Below are positions 28,547 through 39,530 of a stretch of DNA of 64,000 nucleotides, one piece after another. Every line of letters starts with the position of its first letter. Position 1 is the stretch's first letter. Source of the stretch: Costus lasius (taxonomy: Eukaryota; Streptophyta; Magnoliopsida; Zingiberales; Costaceae). Both the position numbers and the translations under genes were made by a program. The notes beneath the pieces are model-generated. The model was not told the DNA's origin, ran no database searches, and saw nothing but the letters and a program-made list of their open reading frames with translations. The DNA lies in NCBI GenBank assembly GCA_027563935.2, contig CM050453.2, positions 82,124,665 to 82,188,664 of the forward strand, read 5' to 3'.

Positions 28547-29014
28547 TGTGTTTTGTTGGGAGGAAAGAATGACAAACTCATTTTTAAAACTATATATATT
28601 ATACTTAATAAATAAATAATTAGTAATTAGATAAATAATATAGTTTACTAATTAAATAAAATATTAAATTTTTCTATTAAATATCATTCTTATTATCTAG
28701 CACATTATTTATTTGCCTTTATTTAATATTATAATTATATTAATATAATAATATAATATGTTATATTATAATATATAATATAATATAATATATAATATAA
28801 TAAAATATATTATATTATATAATATATAATAGAGCAAGATCGGGCTAGCGCGACGAAGGAAATGTTGTTTCCGCCTAATTTGGAGAGAAAATTTTGAAGG
28901 GAAAGGAAACAACTTTTTCTTTTCCTTTCGTCCATTCCCTCAAGCAAAACAAGGGAAAAATAAGAAAAATATATTTTTTTCCTTTCTTTCTAGATTTTCC
29001 TCATGAAACACAAT
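28547..29014. mobile_element. TIR-family member C, AT-rich interior
   Basis: Left end CTTGTGTTTTGTTGGGAGG and right end CCTCATGAAACACAATG are inverted. The right subterminal part shows CCGCCTAATTTGG and TTTTCTTTTCCTTTC as in A and E. Unlike A, B and D, its interior is AT-rich, including a long TA-rich simple repeat. Confidence 0.45.
28725..28832. repeat. TA-rich simple sequence
   Basis: About 100 bp consisting only of A and T apart from a single G (28760), in patterns such as ATAATATAATATA; self-complementary. Confidence 0.85.
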
Positions 29015-30282
29015 GTTAGTATCCATAGGAAAAGTTAAAATAGTGATAGCAAGCCTGAGCAAGGTGACGATATGATCATATACGTGCTTAGTATCAACTA
29101 TGAAAATCAAGGTGTTTGATTTGATGAAAAGAATCATCTTAACGAGAGAAACATAGTAGAGTGGAAAGGTAAAATAAGAAGAGAGGAAAGATAAGGAGAG
29201 AGGAGGAGACTCTTGGAGATGGCTAAAACACTCATGCGTACTTAATTTATTGAAAACCAAGTTAAACAAAAATAATCATCAAAAGTAACAAAGTAATAAA
29301 AATATCCTCTAGTAGAATAAGTGCTTTTATATCAAAAGAAGATGAGAATTTTGATTACTATAACTATGAGGAAAAGAGATTGATGATGCTTACTGTCAGA
29401 CCCGGACCAAGTTGTGTATGAACCTCAAAACTTTGACTCAATTTGCAAAATAAAGTCTACTTTGAGTTTAGGTCCATATTAGTATAATGATTCAATATGG
29501 GTCTGGCGCTGAGCTTGGTCCTTGAAAACCTTAAAAATCTCGTCAACCCGATTTGATTTCTTCTTTGAGCTGCACATGGGAGGCCATGCTCATCACTACT
29601 AACCCCATCTCTGGTGGAATTCTATCATTGTCCGGAACCTCAAGCACAGGAGATTTGGCTCACCCCTCCACCATCGACCTACCAAATGTTACTTTCACTG
29701 CTTAGCTACCTAAAAGTTTCAAAAAGTAGTTATTGACTACCGTCCTAATTCATCTTCAACTCGAATTACAGGCTAATCAAGCCAGTAAAAACCTCTCCTG
29801 TTTCTTCCTACTTGATACGCCAGAGCCAATCAAGGCATCAGATTGATGTTCTTTCATAACAGCTCTACTGAGTGGCTTCTTATCCTCATTTGTCCAAGTA
29901 ATGGGTTTAAGAATGATTAGGAATTCATTCCTAATTTTCTTGCAACATAGACAATTGTCCTCGACCTCTGGATTGTAGGATTATAACTTCTTATATCAGT
30001 TCCACAAAGAAGAAAATGGGATAAATGCAACCCTATGACCCAAACTTGATCAGGACCCAACCTAGACCCAACCAAACTATGACTTAGCCCTAATCAAACC
30101 AGATAAAGGCCATGACTCCCTATCAACAAACAGGTCCTAAGTCCTAAGACCCAAACTTGACAAAAATACCCAAAACTTAGCTCAGGCTTGACTCTGTACG
30201 TACCAAAAATACAGAAGGCAAATCAGCAGACCATTATGAACGAGTTGAGAGGGGTCTATTTCAAAGGTCTGAAGAGATAGTA
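29015..30282. other. Intergenic, probably retroelement-derived
   Basis: No intact frame. The segment at about 29390-30240 has the even composition and short broken frames of an old retroelement but shows no diagnostic motif. Confidence 0.35.
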
Positions 30283-30746
30283 AGTGTTGAAAGCAAAAGA
30301 AAATAAAAATAAACGAATAAATAATTTACAGCTGTCGTGATTGCAAACAAGAGATTTGATCATTCCACAATTTTGACTCTAATTTTGACCAAATTTGGGC
30401 CGAGCCAGTATACAAAAATTAATTATGTTTTAGTCAAAATTACAATGTAGCACATTAGGGAGGCATGACAAAAAAAAATAGTGCAAACAAAATTAAAGGT
30501 CAAAATGCGCTATTTTGACTATAAGAGGCTATAACCAAGGAAGTATAGTAATAAGTATCCAATTTTGGCTCCAGCGATCTTCTATTTTTAGAAATCAATG
30601 GCTAAATTCTTGGAAGCGTGCATGAGAAAGTGTGTAGAGATGTGAGGTAAACAAAATAAAAAATAAATACAATAGCAAAGACATGAATCACAGCAAACGG
30701 GACAAATGTGGCAGCAGTATTTAGTTTAAAATAGCATAGAAGAAGG

Positions 30747-30755
30747 CTATATAAG
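30747..30755 (+). promoter_or_regulatory. TATA box of the LTR-like sequence
   Basis: CTATATAAG followed by CAGAG; the same element is conserved in the inverted copy at 40763-40771. This supports a shared promoter in both copies. Confidence 0.45.
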
Positions 30756-30904
30756 CAGAGATTCACATAAAAAGAAAACCCTTGTTTGCTGGAGTTCACG
30801 CGAAGACGACGAGTAAGATGTTCAATGCAAAAGTTTTGTAAGACAGAAAGAATCAACAATTCAAGTAATTTCTTTCATTTGGTTATTCTATATTGTGTTT
30901 TATA

Positions 30905-31160
30905 AAATTACGGCGAGTGAACTCCTATGAAAATCATCTCACAGAGAAGTGAAATCAGATTAAAAAAAAAAAATCACGGTGAGTAAACTCCAATAAAAAT
31001 TATCTCATGGAGAAGTAAATTTCGGATAAAATCACAAAGAGGAGTAAACTTCTATGAAAATCATCTAAACTCCAGTCAAAATCATGGAGAATAAACTCCT
31101 CTGAAAATCATCTCGCAAAGAGTAAACTCTGATAAGAAAATTCTAGAGAGTAAAACTCTA
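30905..31160 (+). repeat. Tandem 55-60-bp repeat in LTR-like copy 1
   Basis: About five diverged units alternate AGTAAACTCC(TA)ATGAAAATCATCTC and GAGAAGTAAA(C/T)T. The corresponding array in copy 2 is at about 40385-40635. Confidence 0.65.
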
Positions 31161-31170
31161 GTAAAAAAAT

Positions 31171-32866
31171 CAATCTGTTGGGGTATGCCCTTAAGGCTAA
31201 TGTTTGAGGCTTTGGGATTGTATCAGTATCATGTATAAACTCTTAAGTTTATAAAGGCAATGGTTGTTATTCAGTTTGTTACATCATCTGCTGCAATATG
31301 TATACTTCTGAATAATGTCTCAATGCTGTTCAGCTAGGCTGACATGCTATATGTCCTTAGTCGAGATATCTTGGTGAACATGAGACAGCCTTGATATGAT
31401 TGAGACTAATATGTGTTCTAATCTTATAGGATGCTTCGAGCATGGAATAAGATGTAGACTCATGGGTACATTGGTTGTACTGGACAGACCCTACTAGGAT
31501 ATTCAATTGCTTGTCACAATGTGAATAATCCTTGTATGCAACAAGTGGCACATTTCCTCTGACTTGAGATCACTTGTGTTTCTAAATGATGCTTGTCATT
31601 GTTTTGAGGTAGTTCAATATCATTTGAAACATAATGGTTATAGACTATCTTGGATAATGATCATGAGTCAGGTTAGGGCACTAGTGATAGATATAGGATT
31701 GCCGTCTCCTTGATTGGAGTGTGATGTTCTAAAGGGGCCCCCCTGGATGAGATGATTGAGAAAGTGTATGGCCATACCCAGATGACTGTGATCATCTGAT
31801 CTAATCATGTTCATCATATTGGAGTTACAGGCTTGACTAGCTTGTTCAATAAGAACATCCAGTGGCAAAGGAAACTTGTATGCCTTGTGAGTAGATTCAC
31901 ACTTGTGCTGTGGTTTGGGTGTAGTCTTGGAAGACTCTTTCCTTTATATCGGGAGACAGTGATGTGTTGCTAGATACCCCTCACTGATCGTGATAACGTA
32001 AGTTATCGTTACCGACATTTAAAGGAAACCCTCAGGGTCGCACAATTTGATGATATGGCTTACTTAAGTCAGATCGTGTGGACTGAATTGTTTGGGTTCA
32101 GTTTAAAAGGGATTTAATCTCTGATTGTAAGTGAGATCTGGTCTGATCATGTTTGATTGATTAGGGCTTGAGATCGGTAAGCTTTGATCGAGAGAATGGA
32201 TGTTAGATCGGTGAGATCAGCAGCATCAGAGATGAGCGGTTAGATCTGGAACCATTGGGTCCAATTAGATCTAGACCATGACTTGGGCTATTTTGGTTTG
32301 GTCTTTGAACCAACCTTATTAGAACCGGTTCACTTAGGTGAACGCTTGGTTCAAAGAGAGTGGCGTATGCGATCGGTTCACTTGATGTAAACGCTTGATC
32401 GCATGAGAGTTGAAGGCGAGTTTATGGCTTGCTATTTTTAGAAACCACGCCCCACGTTCAATGTGAACGTTACTCTCGTCGCTCCTCTTCGCTCTTGTTC
32501 TCGTGTGGCTTGTGTCAACGAGAGATAGAGAAGCATTCGGCCAAGGAGAATTCGCCAAGCAACTCATCTCATCTTCCCTCACGGATTGAGACCTCTTGGA
32601 GCCTTGCTAGCACAAGGAGTACCAAGGGAGTAGGCGACTTCTTCATCTAGTGTGCACATCCTTTGGAGGAGATCCTCTCGCTCTCTCTTCTTCCAAATCG
32701 CCATCCAAGCGAAATGGCTATGGTATGAATCCAATCTTTATGAAGTTGATCATGTGTTCTTGCTAATGATCTTATGAAACCCTTGATTCCGCATGAAATT
32801 TTATTTGCGCCACTTATTGGGTTTCGCCCCCCCCCCCCCCCCTCTAGAAAGGGGTCTTACACAATC
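31171..32866 (+). mobile_element. Solo LTR of a Copia element related to the one at 55.2-64 kb
   Basis: A 1686-bp segment (31176-32861) begins TGTTGGGGTATGCCC, ends GGTCTTACA, and is flanked by the perfect 5-bp duplication CAATC (31171-31175 and 32862-32866). Its first part matches the reverse complement of the LTR at 55191-56848 (GTATGCCCTTAAGGCTAATG and onward), and the downstream parts match in order. No internal region is present, so it is a solo LTR left by LTR-LTR recombination. It includes a run of 16 C (32827-32842). It is clearly more diverged than the two LTRs at 55-64 kb are from each other. Confidence 0.88.
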
Positions 32867-33289
32867 AACTCTCCTATGCAGAAGGTTAGCAATCCTAATT
32901 GGAAGAAAATCTTATCGGCTCTTGTTGAAAATAAATTCCTGAAATTAAATCCCTGGTCAAGCCTTAGAAAAAAAGAAAGGGGGTTACTCGCCACTTTCTA
33001 AGTAGCGAGATCCTCCTTGTAGATGACTTAATAAATTTTATTTTAAATCTTTAATTGAATCTCTAAAATTAAGTAACTTGACTCTTCTAAAGAAGCAGGA
33101 TCCTAATCTAGCCGAGGATAAGAATCCTAAGGATTTAACATGCTCCTACCTAGAATCAAAACCTTAAAGAATATCAAAGTAGTCTCTTGCATCATAAAAG
33201 AGCTGTCTCTTTTTTTTTTTAAATCAAATTTTGATCGAGAATATAGGATTAAAAATCAATTTTAGTAAAAAGGGGTATCATCCTAGATA

Positions 33290-33660
33290 CAATAGTTTTT
33301 AAGGGCTTGATAAATATTCTACCTTTTAAAGGCTTGTGGATATTTTGAGGGCTTGTGGATATTTGATTTAAGAATATCCTACCTTTTGAGGTCTATGAAT
33401 ATTCAGATTTGATGAATATCCTACCTTTTGAGGGCTTGTGGATATTATCTGGCTTTTAAAAGACATGTGAATATTTATCTATTTTTGATATTTAAGTTAG
33501 ATGAACATTTGACATTGATCGTAGATAAAAATTTGGGTGGTGTTGTAATAACGTTGAGGAGTTACGCCCCAATACTTAGTATCAACGCATCTCCCAAACA
33601 ACGTTACTCGCAACATGCCTCAAATATTCAAGATCCAGAGCAATAGTGACGGTAGCAATT
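33290..33660 (-). repeat. Inverted, shorter member of the 490-1200 hairpin-repeat family
   Basis: Units of the form AATATCC-TACCTTTTGAGGGCTTGT-GGATATT recur at about 33305-33475. They are followed at about 33540-33620 by the reverse complement of the block flanking the array at 498-1200 (GGAGTTACGCCCCAA, TCTCCCAAACAACGTT). Order and orientation are the mirror image of the first locus. Confidence 0.6.
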
Positions 33661-34624
33661 TCAGGAAGACTAGTACATCTTGAATTAGCCTTTAAGAGCA
33701 AATATGATTATGTTTGCTTTTGAAGAGTTGATGTATTGAAATTAAACTTGGAAGGGCTAGAGAATTAAGTTGAATTATTCTAGTGGGTTCGACTCGAATC
33801 AATTCTAATATTGTAGCGAGAGCCGAATCAAATTTGGTGTTCATTTATAATGAAATTTGGCTTTAATTCAAGTTGAACTAAATCCTCATATTGTAGCAAA
33901 TTGATTGGGCCCTAATCTAGTTAGGGTATTGCTATAGTAGACCGGGTTGGGTTAAAATTGGGTGTTGGTTTGACTCGAATTTAATGTTGTCTATTGCTAT
34001 AGCAAACCAAGCAGCATGCCATATATATTGAATTGCCTGCTATCTAATTCAACTTTATATTGCTCTGCATTCTAATAAGTCAGGGCTGAATATTTCAATT
34101 CAATTTTAATTCGCTAGTCTATGATTGAATCTAGACTTAATTGTTACTTATTTAACAATAGGGCAAAATTGATATGGACATGGCGACATCCTCTTACTTT
34201 TGCCTCTAGGCTTTATACTGCTCTAAGGAAACGAGCGGTGCAAATCCCAGTTTATTGGAATGAGAATTGAACCAGATTCTATTAGGATTGAACTAGATTC
34301 TGAAGCTGAGTTAGAATTGGACCAGATTTGGAAATTGGGTTCAGGTCTAACTTAGATTAAGTTTATTGGCATCCTTAGTCGTAAATAAGGTTGTAACGAG
34401 TGTTATTATCACAACTAGTGTTATATCAGTTTGAGAACTGATTTTGAGATTTTGAATCTTCTTAAGTTAGGCTTAGCCAAACCACAAATAGTGTCAATAA
34501 GTTAAAGCTCTAAATAAGGCTGACGGTAAAACCCATATAGCCCCAAATTATCGATAACGATGGTTCTGACTTTTTTTTTTAGGTTTTGCCCCAAATCTCG
34601 TAATCGAAGGGAAGGCTTACTAGG
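33661..34624. other. Intergenic, nothing recognised
   Basis: AT-rich, with repeated phrases such as GAACTAGATTCT and TTGAATTC. It may be diverged retroelement, but no domain is readable. It ends with the CTAGG target copy of the next element (34620-34624). Confidence 0.4.
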
Positions 34625-35887
34625 TGTCACGCCCTGGTCGGAACGGCCTAAAAACAGCGCTTATCCGCTTCCTAGAGCCGTCCGGCGGAACACCGGAACG
34701 TGATCGTGCTAGGGTTTCCGGACCGAATCTCATCCCCAAATTCGAAACCCTAGTTCCCCGCTCAATTTTAATCCCCCAAATTACAAATCGCGCTCAAGAA
34801 ACCCTAACCCTAATCAAGAAATATGGAAATAACCGATTAAAACCAAAACCCTAAATTGATACCTTTCCTCGATTTTGATCGAAAGTCAAAATCAACTCGT
34901 CAGCGCCAATTACCGAATTAATCTCGCCCGCTTATGTCAGCTGGTCGACTGCTGACGTCACCCAACTCGCCGAAATCCGCAGCGCCCAAATTTGCGTCGG
35001 CTGACGTCGTCTTGCGTCGGCGTTCCGATTTCGTCCGAAATCGCGAAATCGAATTTACGTTTCGATTTCGTTGACTACGTTGACTCTCCTCGTTTCGAAC
35101 GCCCAACGCGTTCGAAACCGTCGTCTTCGCAGCGTGAGCGCACGCCTGCGTTCGCTCGCGGCTCACCGGAGGAAGGAGCCGGCAAGGGAGGAGATTCCGT
35201 CGGCGTCTTCGCCTTACCGCCGACCAGAGTCGCCCCTGCCCTCGTCGCCGGTCAAGAACGCCTCTACACTCGTCGTCGACGCGTTGATGAACACCGAAGC
35301 AGAGGAACGTCGCCGCTGTGAAGGAGAACAGGGGAATAACACTTCGAACCAGGGAACGAAGTCGCCGGGGAAGACGAACAGTGGAGGGGGAAAAGCTTCA
35401 CTTCTATTCTCGTAATAGAAAGTTACAAAAACCCACTCCTCTTGCCGCTCTCTCTCTGCTCGTCGGCGAAGCCTCTCAACGCCGTTACACGCTCTCGCTC
35501 AGAACTCAATCGTCGATGCTCTCTTCGGCCCCCGTCTTCGATCTCCGATCTCGTCCGCCTCGTCGGACCTTTATAGGGAGACTTCTGCCGCCTCTGCTCC
35601 CCGCCGCGACCGCGTCGTCAGCTCCGAAAGTCTCGCGCCGCCGTCCGAGTTTTGCTCGTGTCGTCTCTGCCACGTGTGAAGAACTCGCGGGCGAACCTCG
35701 CGTCAACGCCCGCTTCTTCCTCGTTGATGCCGCGCCTGGGTGACCTGATGCAGCTCCTTGGTCAAATCGCACATTGACCAAGGGATTTGATTCTGATTTA
35801 GGGCTCCACGTTTAGCTTTGGCGTGTGGGCTTGGCTTGGGTTCGGCCCACCCTCTCTGGGCTGAACCGGGGAGCCCAGGGCCTAACA
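34625..35887 (-). repeat. 3' LTR of the gag-only element
   Basis: 1263 bp; on the minus strand begins TGTTAGGCCCTGGG and ends GGGCGTGACA. It is GC-rich with many open frames on both strands, all without domains. Two telomere-like ACCCTAACCCTAA units at about 34800 are shared with the other LTR. Confidence 0.9.
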
Positions 35888-35903
35888 ATTCTCCCCCGCC
35901 CAA
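35888..35903 (-). other. Polypurine tract of the gag-only element
   Basis: On the minus strand GGGCGGGGGAGAAT directly precedes the 3' LTR. Confidence 0.75.
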
Positions 35904-35942
35904 TTTGGACATCGCCCTTGATGTCCGGCGCGGGCGGCCCGC

Positions 35943-36203
35943 TCAACGCCGGCTGGCGAGCCACTGCTCTTGCTCGGCGCAGTTAGCCTCGTAGCACTCT
36001 TTCCAGTTCTGTTCTCTCTTGCGTTGGAGCTTCTCATAGTTCGCACGTTGCCTTGCGTTGTCTTCCGCTTCTATCTCCTCCCAAGATTTCGGTGAAGTCT
36101 TTTCCTCCACTACCTGCTTATACGTTTTTTTCTCCTGTGGAGGGTTCGCATCTCCAGAGTTCATCTTTTGCTTGACGTCGCCCTTGTCGACTGCGTCTTT
36201 CGG
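35943..36203 (-). CDS. Extension in frame behind the gag TAG codon
   Basis: 86 codons continue in the same frame directly after the TAG (36204-36206) that ends gag, with no other stop until 35943. The translation is highly charged and Glu/Lys/Gln-rich (Ser-Trp-Glu-Glu-Ile-Glu-Ala-Glu-Asp-Asn), probably helical, with no known domain. It could be read through, be a separate ORF from the internal Met at 36164, or be the tail of a gag that gained a stop. Confidence 0.45.
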   Translation of the reverse strand, partial: PKDAVDKGDVKQKMNSGDANPPQEKKTYKQVVEEKTSPKSWEEIEAEDNARQRANYEKLQRKREQNWKECYEANCAEQEQWLASRR

Positions 36204-37457
36204 CTATGCTTCTGCGGGGGTCGGCGATGATCTTCCTGCGACCACTAAGGCAATGCGCACTACTCCTATGCGGGCCTCTACTGGTTCTTCGTCATGCACC
36301 ACCGCCGGTTTCTCAGCTAGCTCCCGATGCACAATCGCTGCAATTGCGTTCACTCGCTGTCGGTCCGGACAGTAGCGTATCCGGTGCGGTCCCTTGCACA
36401 AGAAGCAGACAATCGGTCTCAGTTGACCCTGCCCTCTCTCTGCAGGTCGAGTATGCTCCTGCCATGCTGGTTGTCCTCCATTTCGTCGGGGAGAGATCCT
36501 CTCTCTTTCTGGCGCTCTAGGTCTGGGTGGAGATGGTCGTTTCGGAGGCGACCTATGTGCCATCTGAAAGGTTGTCCCTGAAGTCCTCTGGTCCACGAGA
36601 GACTCGGCTATAGCTGCAGCCGTTCTCCAGTCCTGCGGCGCATGTCGTCGGACCTCCGTTGCCGCCCAGGGTTGGAGATTCTGGAGGAAGAAGTACCTCC
36701 TATCTCCCTCCGCCATCTCAGGTAGCTCCAACATCAGCGCGGAGAACGCCCTGACATACTCCTGGATCGTCCCTATGTGCTTTAGCCGATCCACCGCCTC
36801 TCGCGCTTGGTCCACCGAGTTTCCGGGAAGGAACTGTTGTCGCAGTTCCTCTCGGAACACCTCCCATGTCCAACTAGCCGCCTCTGATGTCAAATCAACT
36901 TTGGCTCTCCACCAGAGTTTTGCATCATCTGAGAGATATGCTGTGCACACCCTCACCTTCTCCTGATCTGAAACATGGTTAGCCTCAAAGTATTGCTGCA
37001 TATCCCAAAGGAAGTTACCCAATACTTTTGCAGATCTGGCCCCCTTGAACATTGCAGGTTTTGGGGTGCGAACCTTCCCGTTGCCGTTGGGAGCCCCATA
37101 CTCCGCCCTGGTTGCTGTAGGGGCACCCCCTTGTGCCTGCGCCAATGCCATGCGCGTCACCGCAAGATCTGCTAATATCTGCTGCTGTGTTGCCATGGAG
37201 TTAGTTAACTGTGTCGTCAAGGTTTCTACCTGTCCTTGCAAGGTTGCCACCTGCTGTTGTAGCACCGCCATCCCTTCAAAATTTTGCTGGGCTTCAGCCA
37301 TTCCAGCCAAAGTTTGTTGAAGGGCAGTAATTTGCAACCTTTGCTCCTCTACCGTGCGATGGATGTCCTCCACCTGAGGAACCACCGCATCCCTGCTATT
37401 CCCTATCAAACCGAGCACCTGTTCGATCCGAGCAATGCGATCTCCTTGATTCACCAT
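36204..37457 (-). CDS. Gag protein of the gag-only element, 417 codons
   Basis: Residues 1-110 are Gln/Leu-rich and predicted coiled coil. Residues 135-290 resemble the Ty3/gypsy capsid domain (Phe-Leu-Trp-Asp-Met-Gln-Gln-Tyr-Phe near 149; Ala-Lys-Leu-Trp-Trp-Arg near 179; Trp-Glu-Val-Phe-Arg-Glu-Glu-Leu-Arg-Gln-Gln-Phe near 198). Residues 300-345 are basic Pro/Arg-rich. The zinc knuckle has Cys351, Cys354, His358 and Cys363, i.e. CX2CX3HX4C, one residue shorter than the usual CX4H spacing. Gag forms the particle that packages the RNA. The frame is unbroken, so this could still make protein. It ends with a TAG at 36204. Confidence 0.88.
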   Translation of the reverse strand: MVNQGDRIARIEQVLGLIGNSRDAVVPQVEDIHRTVEEQRLQITALQQTLAGMAEAQQNFEGMAVLQQQVATLQGQVETLTTQLTNSMATQQQILADLAVTRMALAQAQGGAPTATRAEYGAPNGNGKVRTPKPAMFKGARSAKVLGNFLWDMQQYFEANHVSDQEKVRVCTAYLSDDAKLWWRAKVDLTSEAASWTWEVFREELRQQFLPGNSVDQAREAVDRLKHIGTIQEYVRAFSALMLELPEMAEGDRRYFFLQNLQPWAATEVRRHAPQDWRTAAAIAESLVDQRTSGTTFQMAHRSPPKRPSPPRPRAPERERISPRRNGGQPAWQEHTRPAERGQGQLRPIVCFLCKGPHRIRYCPDRQRVNAIAAIVHRELAEKPAVVHDEEPVEARIGVVRIALVVAGRSSPTPAEA

Positions 37458-37473
37458 GCTGCTGGATCACTTT

Positions 37474-37489
37474 AGGCTTTGATACCTGT
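37474..37489 (-). other. Primer-binding-site candidate of the gag-only element
   Basis: On the minus strand ACAGGTATCAAAGCC follows the 5' LTR. It resembles the initiator Met-tRNA site (GGTATCA core) with mismatches. Confidence 0.55.
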
Positions 37490-38754
37490 TGTCACGCCCC
37501 GGTCGGAACGGCCTAAAAACTGCGCTTATCCGCTTCCTAGAGCCGTCCGGCGGAACACTGGAACGTGATCGCGCTAGGGTTTCCGGACCGAATCTCGTCC
37601 CCAAATTCGAAACCCTAGTTCCCCGCTCAATTTTAATCCCCCAAATTACAAATCGCGCTCAAGAAACCCTAACCCTAATCAAGAAATATGGAAAGAACCG
37701 ATTAAAACCAAAACCCTAAATTGATACCTTTCCTCGATTTTGACCAAAAGTCAAAATCAACTCGTTAGCGCCAATTACTGAATTAATCTCGCCCGCTTAC
37801 GTCAGCCGGTCGACTGCTGACGTCACCCAACTCGCCGAAATCCGCAGCACCCAAATTTGCGTCGGCTGATGTCGTCTTGCGTCGGCGTTCCGATTTCGTC
37901 CGAAATCGCGAAATCGAATTTACGTTTCGATTTCGTTGACTACGTTGACTCTCCTCATTTCGAACGCCCGACGCGTTCGAAACCGTCGTCTTCCCAGCGC
38001 GAGCGCACGCCTGTGTTCTCTCGCGGCTCGCCGGAGGAAGGAGCCGGCAAGGGAGGAGATTCCGCCGGCGTCTTCGCCTTACCGCCGACCAGAGTCGCCC
38101 CTGCCCTCGTCGCCGGTCAAGAACGCCTCTACACTCGTCGTCGACGCGTTGATGAACACCGAAGCAGAGGAACGTCGCCGCTGTGAAGGAGAACAGGGGA
38201 ATAACACTTCGAACCAGGGAACGAAGTCGCCGGGGAAGACGAACAGTGGAGGGGGAAAAGCTTCACTTCTATTCTCGTAATAGAAAGTTACAAAAACCCA
38301 CTCCTCTCGCCGCTCTCTCTCTGCTCATCGGCGAAGCCTCTCAACGCCGTTACACGCTCTCGCTCAGAACTCGATCGTCGATGCTCTCTTCGGCCCCCCG
38401 TCTCCGATCTCCGATCTCGTCCGCCTCGTCGGACCTTTATAGGGAGACTTCTGCCGCCTCTGCTCCCCGCCGCGACCGCGTCGTCAGCTCCGAAAGTCTC
38501 GCGCCGCCGTCCGAGTTTTTCTCGCGTCGTCTCTGCCGCGTGTGAAGAACTCGCGGGCGAACCTCGCGTCAGCGCCTGCTTCTTCCTCGTTGATGCCGCG
38601 CCTGGGTGACCTGATGCAGCTCCTTGGTCAACATCGCATGTTGACCAAGGGATTTGATTCCGATTTAGGGCTCCACGTTCAGCTTTGGCGTGTGGGCTTG
38701 GCTTGGGTTCGGCCCACCCTCTCTGGGCTGAACCGGGGAGCCCAGGGCCTAACA
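37490..38754 (-). repeat. 5' LTR of the gag-only element
   Basis: 1265 bp, colinear with 34625-35887. Differences by eye are scattered and mostly transitions. Confidence 0.9.
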
Positions 38755-38759
38755 CTAGG

Positions 38760-39530
38760 GATGAAGCTAGGCCCTTAGTTGGTTGTTCCGTCTCGATGGA
38801 GGGATCAGTGATGAATTCTTTCTTTAGCAACAAATTTGGTAGTTGTCCTCTGAGATGAAGGTTCTATTTAGCGACTCTCACGTGACTAGTAGAAGGCTTG
38901 CTTAAGAAATAAAGGGAGCTTTGGTGGCTTCAACTTGGCGACGGCGACAGATCTCTGTTTCTGCCATAAGCGATGGATTTTCATTTTGGCGGCAAGCCCA
39001 AAAGCAATTCAGCGACAAGTTTTGGTCGTGGATCTCCTTTAGTGGCATGGCAAACTCTAGCTGGGCAACAATGCCTTCTTCAACTTAATATATGGATTCT
39101 CTTTCTTCTCTCTTATATAGATTTTCTAAATTTCTAAAGAAAACAGAATTGCGATACATCTATCTCTCAGGCTTCTGAATTTTTATCAGTGAATTTTATA
39201 CTACTGTATTTGCTAATTGTGAAAAGTTCTATCCCTTTTATGTATGCGTAGATTCCTCAATAAGATTCACAAAAAACATGTTGTTCCTTCCTATTCACGA
39301 AGGCCATCAATCTTTCGTTGTTTTCATTGACCAACCAAGTTTAGGAGTAAATAATTAACAGGTATGAACTTGAACCATCACGATTACGCCAGCCTCTTAT
39401 TTCTTTTTATATGCACCTGAGCTTATCTTTTGCATTTTATAAACTGAAGCAATACCACTTCATCTTCTTGTTTACAAACCGATCTTTTATAAAACTGCAA
39501 ACTACGACGTGACAGATTAAAAACTACTAT
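38760..39530. other. Intergenic, nothing recognised
   Basis: No intact frame or repeat. The last about 15 bp before 39531 may be the far end of LTR-like copy 2. Confidence 0.4.

Larger units (their letters stand above)
30283..33303 (+). mobile_element. LTR-like sequence, copy 1, split by a solo Copia LTR
   Basis: The segments 30283-31175 and 32862-33303 together match, in reverse complement, the sequence at about 39961-41260. Landmarks: TTTTGACYWTAATTTTGACC near the start, a TATA box CTATATAAG (30747-30755), and about five 55-60-bp tandem units (30905-31160) built on GGAGTAAACTCC...ATCATCTC. AGTAGCGAGATCCTC and GATCGAGAATATAGGAT follow. A promoter-like TATA followed by transcribed repeats suits an LTR, but no TG/CA ends, partner LTR or primer-binding site were found. 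Confidence 0.5.
34620..38759 (-). mobile_element. Gag-only LTR retrotransposon (TR-GAG type), complete ends
   Basis: Element 34625-38754 (4130 bp) is flanked by the perfect 5-bp duplication CTAGG (34620-34624 and 38755-38759). It has two LTRs of about 1.26 kb in direct orientation and a 1.6-kb internal region. On the minus strand this contains a primer-binding-like site, a gag gene, a short extension and a polypurine tract. There is no protease, reverse transcriptase, RNase H or integrase, and no room for them. This matches the described TR-GAG class of non-autonomous plant Ty3/gypsy derivatives, which depend on proteins from another element. The LTRs differ by roughly 3 percent in the parts I compared. 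Confidence 0.9.

Noticed and set aside
34796..34815. Telomere-like ACCCTAACCCTAA as an interstitial telomere
   Set aside because: Only about two units, present at the same place in both LTRs; part of the LTR sequence.
34992..35781. Several frames of 90-141 codons
   Set aside because: They lie in the LTR of the gag-only element and recur in the other LTR (37857-38833) with indels; no domain.
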